DNA of 5,668 bases from JBCKUK01 sp038924905 (lineage in GTDB: Bacteria > Pseudomonadota > Gammaproteobacteria > Burkholderiales > Methylophilaceae). The number at the start of each line of letters is the position of its first letter. Position 1 is the stretch's first letter. Location: NCBI GenBank assembly GCA_038924905.1, contig JBCKUK010000062.1:1-5668 (forward strand). The letters are read 5' to 3'. Positions 1-4,900 of the stretch are shown piece after piece. A program made the translations under genes and the position numbers. The notes beneath the pieces were generated by a model. The model did no database searches. It was not told where the DNA came from and worked only from the letters and a program-made list of their open reading frames with translations.

Positions 1-1
1 T

Positions 2-598
2 TCAGAACACTCACCTCTCGATTTTTTGTTCGTTAATCGCGCTGGCTTTAATGGCATGATTCGCTTCAACCGAAAGGGTGGCTTCAATGTTCCGTTCTGT
101 AGAAAACCCCAGCGATTTGCACAAGCTTACGTAACAAAAATTGCAAATCAAGTTAGCTGGGTAAGTAAGCTCATTAAGGCAAAAGAATTCACATTCAAAT
201 GCCAAGACTTTAACAAGACAATCGAAGAAGCCTCATCAACAGACATTATTTACTGCGACCCGCCATACATTGATAGGCATGTTGATTACTACAACGGATG
301 GGGTGACTCCCACGAACGAGAGCTTTTTGATAAGCTTTCCTGTTGCAGATGCAAGTTCATTTTGTCAACATGGCATCACAATGATTACCGTGAAAATGAA
401 TATGTGAAAGACCTTTGGTCAGAGCACAGCATTCTTACGCGCGAACATTTCTATCACGTTAGTGGCAAAGAGGAAAACAGAAATTCGGTTATTGAAGCAC
501 TAGTCACAAACTTCTCTGCCATTTCTACTGAGCGCCATAGGGAAAGACCCACTCAATACATGCTGCTCGAGCCTCACGCGAAATATGATGCGGCATAA
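2..598 (+). CDS. D12-class adenine-specific DNA methyltransferase, 5'-truncated by window edge
   Basis: The reading frame is open from the window edge and gives 198 residues, so the start lies upstream. The DPPY catalytic motif, preceded by TDIIYC, is at nucleotides 257–268 (residues 86–89 of the visible part). Before it comes a Dam/D12-like block, FLFVNRAGFNGMIRFN followed by GGFNVPF, and after it FILSTWHHNDYRENEY, which resembles Dam-like type II methylases. This family transfers a methyl group from S-adenosylmethionine to the N6 of adenine in a short DNA site. Members are usually about 270–300 residues, so roughly 100 N-terminal residues, including the SAM-binding FxGG motif, should lie outside the window. 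The target site cannot be read from the sequence. No restriction endonuclease is visible, so it may be an orphan or cassette-borne methylase or half of an R-M pair. A TTG at 26 is possible, but the homology continues upstream of it. The stop codon lies inside the attC-like site, as in integron cassettes. Family call firm; cassette status inferred. Confidence 0.85.
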   Translation, partial: SEHSPLDFLFVNRAGFNGMIRFNRKGGFNVPFCRKPQRFAQAYVTKIANQVSWVSKLIKAKEFTFKCQDFNKTIEEASSTDIIYCDPPYIDRHVDYYNGWGDSHERELFDKLSCCRCKFILSTWHHNDYRENEYVKDLWSEHSILTREHFYHVSGKEENRNSVIEALVTNFSAISTERHRERPTQYMLLEPHAKYDAA

Positions 599-662
599 CC
601 CGGCTGTCAACACGGACGCTGCGCGATAACGCCACGCAGCGCTGGTTACTTCTACGTTAAGC
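593..662 (+). other. attC-like integron recombination site (methylase cassette end)
   Basis: The 70-bp segment begins with GCATAAC (593–599, R''-like, one mismatch to RYYYAAC) and ends with GTTAAGC (656–662, matching the R' consensus GTTRRRY). Between them is an imperfect palindrome: 617–623 pairs with 635–641 around an 11-nt loop, and the stem continues as 609–611 with 645–647 and 606–607 with 648–649. Unpaired bases (C608, A612, A616) fall on one strand only, the asymmetry integron integrases use to choose the folded strand. The methylase stop codon TAA (596–598) lies inside R''. Cleavage would be expected after G656. No integrase gene or second attC is visible, so the array, if real, lies to the left. 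Confidence 0.75.
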
Positions 663-704
663 ACCACAAGAAATTTCATACCATATCAGCCACGTATTTC
701 GGAT

Positions 705-720
705 ACCTAAAATTTTAGGT
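705..720. promoter_or_regulatory. 16-bp perfect palindrome upstream of orphan σ32 promoter
   Basis: ACCTAAAATTTTAGGT is a perfect palindrome that ends 7 nt before the -35 box of the upstream promoter copy. Its 12-bp core CTAAAATTTTAG is kept in the downstream copy (1768–1779), while the bases between core and promoter differ. This suggests a possible operator or upstream control site. It could also be an AT-rich coincidence inherited with the duplication. Confidence 0.4.
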
Positions 721-825
721 CATGTTGCTTGAAATCAGCCTAGCCATCCCCATTTACCCGCCACAGTACCAAGTTAACAAGGGACCAACATGTCACAAAA
801 AAAGCAACCGCCGCAAGATGAAGCG
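706..825 (+). repeat. Duplicated grpE 5' region, upstream copy
   Basis: This stretch matches 1767–1886 without gaps at an offset of 1061 bp. By hand count 18 of 120 positions differ, about 85% identity. It contains the σ32 promoter, the ribosome binding site, the start codon and the first 12 codons of grpE. Weaker similarity with small gaps reaches back to about 689 (partner about 1751). Identity ends sharply after 825, where the TA-module side begins. Confidence 0.93.
728..756 (+). promoter_or_regulatory. σ32 heat-shock promoter (orphan upstream copy)
   Basis: The -35 box CTTGAAA (728–734), a 13-nt spacer and the -10 box CCCCATTTA (748–756) match the E. coli σ32 consensus. The promoter now precedes only a broken grpE start. 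Any transcript passing the 833–868 hairpin would be antisense to the toxin and antitoxin genes. Confidence 0.82.
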
Positions 826-879
826 CGAAAAGGCATTGCGCCGTTTGGTATTCTCTTTGGTGCAATGCGTTGCGTTTAA
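790..879 (+). pseudogene. grpE: Truncated grpE 5' remnant (29 codons)
   Basis: ATG at 790 has a good ribosome binding site (AAGGGA, 779–784). The first 12 codons read MSQKKQPPQDEA, aligning with MPQKKQTPQNEA of the intact grpE at 1851. After codon 12 the similarity stops and the frame runs 17 more codons (RKGIAPFGILFGAMRCV) through a hairpin sequence to TAA at 877–879. No GrpE coiled coil or β-domain remains, so it cannot act as an exchange factor. Its stop overlaps the stop of the converging toxin gene by two bases. It is best read as a leftover of grpE displaced by the insertion of the toxin–antitoxin module. A translated short peptide cannot be excluded, because promoter, ribosome binding site and start codon are intact. 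Confidence 0.8.
833..868 (-). terminator. Hairpin at the end of the TA operon, possible terminator
   Basis: GCATTGCGCC (833–842) pairs with GGTGCAATGC (859–868), a 10-bp stem with one G·U-type pair and a 16-nt loop. On the minus strand it starts 7 nt past the toxin stop codon and is followed by a short T-run (831–828), so it could end the TA transcript. There is no T-run on the + strand side. It could instead be a REP-like palindrome; it lies almost exactly at the edge of the grpE duplication. Confidence 0.5.
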
Positions 880-1310
880 TGTTGCTCTTCTACTACTTGC
901 ATCCCCAGTATTTTTGCCGCTTTACATAAGCGCTCATCAAAGCAGGCAAAGCGTAAAGGCTCATCTGAGGATTCTTGCACAATACGGGCAGCAGCAAGCT
1001 GCACGCTATCGTAACCCCTAAGCGCAAACGTATCTGCATAATCACCTGCCAGTTCCACTAATGTTTGCGTCACCTCAACGATCGCAAAATTAGGCCACTG
1101 CTGTTGAAATCGCTGTTGTGCAAGAGTTATTGTAGCTGCGTCTTTGGGAGCTTCGCGCACACGCCTTGCCATAGCCGCTATGGCTTCTGCCCAACTAATG
1201 CGGCAAACAACCACTAGTGATGCCGTTGCCACCTCGGCAAGCATACGCTCACTCGTCTCTTCTTTTAGGTATAGTTTGATTAGCGCGGAGGTATCGCAAT
1301 AGAGAATCAA
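876..1310 (-). CDS. vapC: PIN-domain ribonuclease toxin, VapC family
   Basis: The 144-residue protein has the PIN-domain layout. The first acidic residue is in the N-terminal β-strand (LYCDTSALIKLY, D6), then E42 (WAEAIAA), D101 (GYDSVQLAAA) and D125 (FACFD). These four side chains bind Mg2+/Mn2+ in the RNase active site of VapC toxins, which block translation by cutting tRNA or rRNA; the target here is unknown. Length is typical (about 130–145). The start is TTG at 1310: LILYCDTS begins exactly where PIN domains start, an AGAGGA-like ribosome binding site lies just upstream on the minus strand (about 1315–1320), and TTG shares a TTGA overlap with the antitoxin stop, pointing to translational coupling. 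All acidic residues are present, so the toxin looks active. The gene converges on the grpE remnant and ends two bases into its stop. Family sure; target unknown. Confidence 0.9.
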   Translation of the reverse strand: MILYCDTSALIKLYLKEETSERMLAEVATASLVVVCRISWAEAIAAMARRVREAPKDAATITLAQQRFQQQWPNFAIVEVTQTLVELAGDYADTFALRGYDSVQLAAARIVQESSDEPLRFACFDERLCKAAKILGMQVVEEQH

Positions 1311-1570
1311 GCTCTATCCTCTAGCACTATTTGGCTTACAGCTACGCCCTTGCTTAAAACAAGCGGCGCTTCAAATTCTGGTTTTTTGCCGCTCCATGTT
1401 AATGCGCCGCTAACAATTAGCTTGGAGATTCCTGAATTTTCTTGCTGGGGTATGCCAGTGATGCGCGCAATTGGCTTGCTGTGATAGGTGATTTCGAAGG
1501 TTTTTCCTGCTTGAGCCTCTGCTAAAACACGAGATAGCCCAGATTTTAATTCGTGGATGGCGATGTACAT
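1307..1570 (-). CDS. Type II antitoxin, Phd/YefM (prevent-host-death) family
   Basis: This 87-residue protein starts MYIAIHELKSGLSRVLAEAQAGK and continues with EITYHSKPIARI, the usual Phd/YefM N-terminal fold, which dimerises and binds operator DNA. The C-terminal part, from about residue 50, should wrap and inhibit the toxin and is variable in this family. The ATG at 1570 has an AAGGG ribosome binding site (1576–1580 on the minus strand) 5 nt upstream. The gene is first in the operon and overlaps the PIN toxin by 4 nt, the standard antitoxin-first order. The family is inferred from sequence pattern. Phd-type antitoxins paired with VapC toxins are well known, although classic VapB proteins are AbrB-like. 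Such operons usually repress themselves, and the inverted repeat over the -10 box fits that. Confidence 0.83.
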   Translation of the reverse strand: MYIAIHELKSGLSRVLAEAQAGKTFEITYHSKPIARITGIPQQENSGISKLIVSGALTWSGKKPEFEAPLVLSKGVAVSQIVLEDRA

Positions 1571-1766
1571 AACAACCCTTTATACTTAAATTAAGACCTT
1601 ATTATAGTATATATTCTATAAATTAGAATCTTTTTTTAATTAAAAATAAGTTAATTAAGACCCAATTGACGATTGCATGCTGAATAACGGCTTTATACAA
1701 ACAGGGAATTAAAGCAGAAATTAAATGGGCAGCATCACTTTAATTTCAAAGCCAAGTTTCGTGGTG
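1571..1766. other. AT-rich intergenic segment between antitoxin and grpE promoter
   Basis: About 195 bp with no plausible gene. It holds the TA promoter and, further right, weak similarity to the region left of the upstream grpE copy. AT-rich palindromes are present (CTTAAATTAAG, 1585–1595) and ATTAAGACC occurs twice (1590–1598 and 1654–1662). No attC-like site was seen, so the TA module is not obviously a standard cassette. Confidence 0.55.
1601..1628 (-). promoter_or_regulatory. Probable TA operon promoter with overlapping operator
   Basis: On the minus strand a perfect TATAAT (-10) lies at 1606–1601, about 30 nt upstream of the antitoxin start. The best -35 with a 16-nt spacer (TTCTAA, 1628–1623) is poor. 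TTATAG (1602–1607) and CTATAA (1616–1621) form an inverted repeat over the -10, a plausible site for autorepression by the antitoxin. The region is so AT-rich that chance matches are likely. Confidence 0.5.
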
Positions 1767-1886
1767 CCTAAAATTTTAGATTCTCTCGCTTGAAATCAAT
1801 CTCATCATCCCCATTTACCTGCCATAGCATCAAGTTAACAAGGGATCAACATGCCACAAAAAAAGCAAACGCCGCAAAATGAAGCG
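1767..1886 (+). repeat. Duplicated grpE 5' region, downstream copy
   Basis: This is the partner of 706–825, carrying the promoter, ribosome binding site and first 12 codons of the intact grpE. The differences lie in the promoter spacer, the leader and a few codon positions. The -35 box, -10 box, AAGGGA and ATG are identical in the two copies. Confidence 0.93.
1789..1817 (+). promoter_or_regulatory. σ32 heat-shock promoter of grpE
   Basis: CTTGAAA (1789–1795), 13 nt, then CCCCATTTA (1809–1817) match the σ32 consensus. The -10 box ends 33 nt before the grpE ATG. A 12-bp palindrome (1768–1779) sits just upstream. Confidence 0.87.
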
Positions 1887-2393
1887 ACAACAGACCAAAC
1901 AAGCGACGCCCAAACAAACGACCCGGAAGTGATGCCAAGCCTCGAGGAGATGTTGCAAGAGGCAGAACGAAAGGCGCAGGAACATCACGATGCCTGGATG
2001 TATGCCAAAGCTGAGGGTGAAAATATCCGCCGCCGTGCCATGGAAGATATTGATAAGGCGCGCAAGTTTGCCGTGGAGCGATTTTCCGGTGAAATACTTG
2101 CAGTAAAAGATAGCCTGGAAGCCACGCTGAACGTGGGTAGCGCATCGCTGGAAAGTTATAAAAATGGCGTAGAGCTCACACTAAAACAGCTCAATGCGGT
2201 TTTTGAGAAATTCAATCTGGCAGAAATTAATCCGGTCGCTGAGAAATTTGATGCACACAAGCATCAGGCTATCAGCACGTTGGAATCTGACGCTGAACCG
2301 AACACCGTTATTAGCGTATTGCAAAAAGGCTACACACTGAATGACCGTGTATTAAGACCGGCACTGGTGACAGTAGCCAAAGCTAAAAGCTAA
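1851..2393 (+). CDS. grpE: GrpE, nucleotide exchange factor of DnaK
   Basis: The 180-residue protein is of usual length. GrpE dimers open the DnaK nucleotide pocket to release ADP and so drive the chaperone cycle in the cytoplasm. Residues 1–30 are polar and disordered (rich in Q, T, N). About 30–90 form the long helical coiled coil (SLEEMLQEAERKAQEHHDAW, then IRRRAMEDIDKARKFAVERF). The C-terminal β-domain carries the family signature, PNTVISVLQKGYTLNDRVLRPA (split here as PNTVISVLQKGYTL and NDRVLRPALVTVAK), near residues 149–177. ATG 1851 is supported by AAGGGA (1840–1845) and by conservation in the upstream copy. The first 12 codons are duplicated at 790–825, so the present 5' end may have arrived with the toxin–antitoxin module. 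It is separated from dnaK by 389 bp of repeats, so separate σ32 transcription of dnaK is likely. Confidence 0.97.
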   Translation: MPQKKQTPQNEATTDQTSDAQTNDPEVMPSLEEMLQEAERKAQEHHDAWMYAKAEGENIRRRAMEDIDKARKFAVERFSGEILAVKDSLEATLNVGSASLESYKNGVELTLKQLNAVFEKFNLAEINPVAEKFDAHKHQAISTLESDAEPNTVISVLQKGYTLNDRVLRPALVTVAKAKS

Positions 2394-2399
2394 AACATG

Positions 2400-2563
2400 A
2401 GCCACAGAGAACACAGAGTACACAGAGTACACAGAGTACACAGAGAAAAGCTAACCAAAAAATCACTACAAAAGAAATTTGATAATTGATGAGTAATTGC
2501 GCAATTGCAGATTATTTTAGTTAGGTTTTGAAGTTCTCTGTGAGCTCTGTGTTCTCTGTGGCT
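2400..2563. repeat. CACAGAG-family inverted-repeat element, grpE–dnaK gap
   Basis: The left arm AGCCACAGAGAACACAGAG (2400–2418) is an exact inverted match to 2545–2563, giving a 164-bp unit with roughly 19-bp or longer ends. The left arm is expanded by 9-bp tandem copies. The inside is AT-rich, has no gene, and includes a perfect palindrome AATTGCGCAATT (2495–2506). The same ends recur at 4712–4900. Similar CACAGAG repeats are known from many bacterial genomes and are often mis-annotated as short proteins; their means of movement is unclear. Confidence 0.85.
2402..2446. repeat. 9-bp tandem repeat (ACACAGAGT), five units
   Basis: CCACAGAGA is followed by ACACAGAGT three times (2411–2419, 2420–2428, 2429–2437) and ACACAGAGA (2438–2446). 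The homologous arm at 4712 has only about three looser units. The exact identity of the middle units suggests recent slippage, so copy number may vary between strains. Confidence 0.9.
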
Positions 2564-2602
2564 AAAAGATTTTGACTTGAAATAAACAAAGCCAACCTCA
2601 AC
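2534..2602 (+). repeat. Direct repeat copy A: repeat arm plus decayed σ32 promoter
   Basis: This stretch is repeated at 2661–2728 with a period of about 126 bp. Each copy is a CTCTGTG-type arm followed by a 26-bp identical block (2565–2590 and 2691–2716) containing CTTGAAA, and then a CAAC end. In this copy the -10 equivalent reads CCTCAACTT (2596–2604), one change from CCCC and a changed last base, so the promoter is probably weakened. Confidence 0.85.
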
Positions 2603-2604
2603 TT
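2576..2604 (+). promoter_or_regulatory. Degenerate σ32 promoter, upstream duplicate for dnaK
   Basis: CTTGAAA (2576–2582), 13 nt and CCTCAACTT (2596–2604). It is a full duplicate of the promoter 126 bp downstream, with a damaged -10 box. It may be weak or dead. Confidence 0.45.
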
Positions 2605-2621
2605 CAAAGGCCTAAAAGCAT

Positions 2622-2690
2622 GAACCACGAGGCACGCGGAGGCAAGTATCCTGCACTTCTTTCTCTGTGGTCTCTGTGCTCTCTGTGGTG
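2622..2690. repeat. Second, decayed CACAGAG-type unit before dnaK
   Basis: A left arm (2622–2642) with ACCACGAGG and CACGCGGAGG looks like a mutated ACCACAGAG array. It faces the CTCTGTG arm at 2661–2688. The arms are much less alike than those of the other two units, so this is an older or partly overwritten copy. Confidence 0.5.
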
Positions 2691-2728
2691 AAAGATTTTG
2701 ACTTGAAATAAACAAAACCGTCCCCAAC
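2661..2728 (+). repeat. Direct repeat copy B: repeat arm plus intact σ32 promoter
   Basis: This is the partner of 2534–2602, with the same order of CTCTGTG arm, 26-bp identical block and CAAC. It carries the better promoter and is nearest to dnaK. Confidence 0.85.
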
Positions 2729-2730
2729 TA
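2702..2730 (+). promoter_or_regulatory. σ32 heat-shock promoter of dnaK
   Basis: CTTGAAA (2702–2708), a 13-nt spacer and CCCCAACTA (2722–2730) fit the σ32 consensus with two changes in the -10 tail. It leaves a 52-nt leader to the dnaK ATG, with AAGAGGA (2768–2774) as ribosome binding site. dnaK can thus be heat-induced independently of grpE. Confidence 0.8.
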
Positions 2731-2782
2731 GCAACCATCAGTTTTGAATTTAGTTAAAAGTTAACTTAAGAGGAACAGCATC

Positions 2783-4705
2783 ATGGGAAAAATTATTGGG
2801 ATTGACTTAGGTACGACCAACTCTTGCGTCGCAGTGATGGAGGGCGGCAAGCCGCGCGTGATTGAAAACGCTGAAGGCGCACGCACCACACCTTCTATCG
2901 TCGCTTATCAGGACGATGGCGAAATATCAGTCGGCGCACCTGCCAAGCGCCAGGCAGTAACTAATCCGAAAAATACCCTTTTTGCGGTGAAGCGCCTGAT
3001 TGGCCGCCGTTTTGCCGAAAAGGAAGTGCAAAAAGACATCAAGCTGATGCCCTACACCATTGCCAAAGCTGATAACGGCGATGCCTGGGTAGAAGTGCGC
3101 GGCGAAAAAATGGCACCGCCACAAATCTCCGCCGAAGTGCTACGCAAGATGAAAAAGACTGCCGAAGACTACCTGGGCGAAGAAGTCACCGAAGCAGTGA
3201 TTACCGTACCGGCCTACTTCAACGACAGCCAACGTCAGGCCACTAAAGACGCTGGCCGTATTGCAGGGCTGGAAGTCAAACGCATTATCAACGAGCCAAC
3301 TGCGGCTGCGCTGGCGTTTGGTATGGATAAACAGGAAGGCGACCGCAAGATTGCGGTTTATGACCTGGGTGGCGGCACATTCGATATCTCCATTATTGAA
3401 ATTTCTACGGTCGAAGGCGAACACCAATTTGAAGTGCTTTCCACCAACGGCGATACTTTCCTCGGTGGTGAAGACTTTGATAATCGCTTGATTGACTACC
3501 TGGCTGACGAATTCAAGAAAGAAAGTGGTCTTGATCTGCGTAACGACCTGCTGGCCAAGCAACGCCTGAAAGAAGCGGCTGAAAAAGCCAAGATCGAGCT
3601 GTCTTCCACCGCGCAGACCGAAGTTAACCTGCCTTACATCACTGCTGATGCATCAGGCCCTAAACACCTGGTGGTCAAAATTACCCGCGCAAAATTTGAA
3701 TCGCTGGTGGATGACCTGATTGAGCGCACCATAGCGCCTTGCAAGACGGCCATTAAAGATGCGGGCGTCAAAATTGCCGACATCAGCGACGTGATCCTGG
3801 TCGGCGGCCAAAGCCGTATGCCCAAGGTGCAAGAGAAGGTTAAAGAGATTTTCGGCAAAGAGCCACGTAAGGATGTAAACCCTGATGAAGCCGTGGCTGT
3901 GGGCGCTGCAATTCAAGGCGGCGTGCTGCAAGGCGACGTAAAAGACGTGCTATTGCTGGACGTGACTCCGCTGTCACTGGGCATTGAAACCCTGGGCGGC
4001 GTGATGACCAAGCTCATCAAAAAGAACACCACGATCCCTACCAAGGCATCGCGAGTATTCTCCACTGCGGATGACAACCAGAATGCGGTGACCATACAAG
4101 TGCTGCAAGGTGAGCGCGAAATGGTGACTGGTAACAAGAGCCTGGGCCAATTCAACCTGACGGATATTCCACCAGCACCACGCGGTATGCCGCAGATTGA
4201 AGTGACTTTTGACATTGATGCCAACGGTATTTTGCACGTATCGGCCAAAGACAAGGCTACCGGCAAGGAAAACAAAATCACCATTAAGGCCAACTCTGGT
4301 TTATCTGAGGAAGAAATCCGCCGTATGGAAGAAGACGCTGCCACGCATGCAGAAGAAGATAAAGCACTGCGTGAACTGGTCGATGCGCGTAACTCGGCTG
4401 ATGGCATGGTACACAGCGTGAAGAAGTCGATGACTGAACACGGTGACAAGCTGGACGCAGCCGAGAAAGAGCAAATCGAAGCGGCCATCAAAGAGGTGGA
4501 AGATGTGCTGAAAGAAGGCGACAAGGAAACCATTGAAGCCAAAACCAATGCATTGGCAGAAGCCTCGCAAAAGCTGGGTGAAAAGATTTATGCTGCCAAT
4601 CAGGCTGAAAGCGCAAGTACCAATCCGGATGAGCAATCAGAAAAGACGGTGGATGCCGAAGTGGTTGATGCTGAATTTGAAGAAGTAAAGGACGAAAAGA
4701 AGTAA
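2783..4705 (+). CDS. dnaK: DnaK (Hsp70) molecular chaperone
   Basis: The 640-residue protein is full length for bacterial DnaK. It binds exposed hydrophobic peptide segments in an ATP-driven cycle with DnaJ and GrpE in the cytoplasm. The nucleotide-binding domain (1 to about 385) has the phosphate loop GIDLGTTNS (6–14), AVITVPAYFNDSQRQATKDA (138–157), NEPTAAALAFG (170–180), DLGGGTFDIS (194–203) and ILVGGQSRMPKVQ (338–350). The interdomain linker DVLLLDV is at 388–394, followed by the substrate-binding β-sandwich, the helical lid (from about 507) and the acidic tail ending EEVKDEKK, close to the EEVKDDKK-type end of proteobacterial DnaK. ATG 2783 has a strong AAGAGGA ribosome binding site 8 nt upstream. 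Its own σ32 promoter is at 2702–2730. No key residue is missing. Sequence style is betaproteobacterial. Confidence 0.99.
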   Translation: MGKIIGIDLGTTNSCVAVMEGGKPRVIENAEGARTTPSIVAYQDDGEISVGAPAKRQAVTNPKNTLFAVKRLIGRRFAEKEVQKDIKLMPYTIAKADNGDAWVEVRGEKMAPPQISAEVLRKMKKTAEDYLGEEVTEAVITVPAYFNDSQRQATKDAGRIAGLEVKRIINEPTAAALAFGMDKQEGDRKIAVYDLGGGTFDISIIEISTVEGEHQFEVLSTNGDTFLGGEDFDNRLIDYLADEFKKESGLDLRNDLLAKQRLKEAAEKAKIELSSTAQTEVNLPYITADASGPKHLVVKITRAKFESLVDDLIERTIAPCKTAIKDAGVKIADISDVILVGGQSRMPKVQEKVKEIFGKEPRKDVNPDEAVAVGAAIQGGVLQGDVKDVLLLDVTPLSLGIETLGGVMTKLIKKNTTIPTKASRVFSTADDNQNAVTIQVLQGEREMVTGNKSLGQFNLTDIPPAPRGMPQIEVTFDIDANGILHVSAKDKATGKENKITIKANSGLSEEEIRRMEEDAATHAEEDKALRELVDARNSADGMVHSVKKSMTEHGDKLDAAEKEQIEAAIKEVEDVLKEGDKETIEAKTNALAEASQKLGEKIYAANQAESASTNPDEQSEKTVDAEVVDAEFEEVKDEKK

Positions 4706-4711
4706 AAATAA

Positions 4712-4900
4712 TTAGCCACAGAGAACACAGAGGTCATAGAGAAAACCATTTCGATGTGCCTTTGTGTTTTTCTTTAATGTGGCAGGAAAGAACTGTTTAA
4801 CTAATTCTGATTAGGGAAAGATAGCGCAAGTAACTCATAGGGAAAGTAAAATATGTGCCCCTATTTAATTCTCTGTGACCTCTGTGTTCTCTGTGGCTAA
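4712..4900. repeat. CACAGAG-family element with 32-bp inverted ends, dnaK–dnaJ gap
   Basis: The left end (4712–4743, TTAGCCACAGAGAACACAG followed by AGGTCATAGAGAA) is the inverted match of 4869–4900 at 31 of 32 positions. The 189-bp unit fills nearly all of the 198-bp gap. The 125-bp inside has no gene. It contains a decayed inner right arm (about 4757–4783, CTTTGTG and ATGTGGC), a short direct repeat AGGGAAAG (4813–4820, 4839–4846) and a small inverted repeat ATAGGG/CCCTAT (4837–4842, 4859–4864). As RNA the ends would form a long stem between dnaK and dnaJ. No target duplication longer than a few A residues can be defined. Confidence 0.88.

Noticed and set aside
722..1021. Plus-strand open frame of 99 codons over the upstream promoter copy and vapC
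   Set aside because: Its start lies inside the σ32 promoter region, it has no ribosome binding site, and most of it is antisense to the toxin gene.
876..1760. TA module as a standard integron cassette
   Set aside because: No attC-like site with GTTRRRY and a folded palindrome was found on either side of vapBC, and the operon runs opposite to the attC at 593–662.
1846..2145. Minus-strand open frame antisense to grpE
   Set aside because: It is a shadow of the well-supported grpE frame, with no start signals or family features.
2400..2446. CRISPR array
   Set aside because: The repeats are 9 bp and contiguous with no spacers. They belong to a known type of intergenic CACAGAG repeat.
2521..2727. 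Minus-strand open frame of 68 codons between grpE and dnaK
   Set aside because: It is a read-through of the CACAGAG repeats (SPQRAQRPQRKK, ATENTELTEN). Such frames are frequent spurious protein calls and this one overlaps the dnaK promoters.
3913..4548. Minus-strand open frame of 211 codons within dnaK
   Set aside because: It is antisense to a conserved chaperone gene, and its Ser/Leu-rich composition is typical of a mirror frame. Other frames inside dnaK are rejected for the same reason.
4837..4864. Rho-independent terminator between dnaK and dnaJ
   Set aside because: The ATAGGG/CCCTAT stem is only 6 bp with a 16-nt AT-rich loop and no proper T-run, so it is too weak to call.
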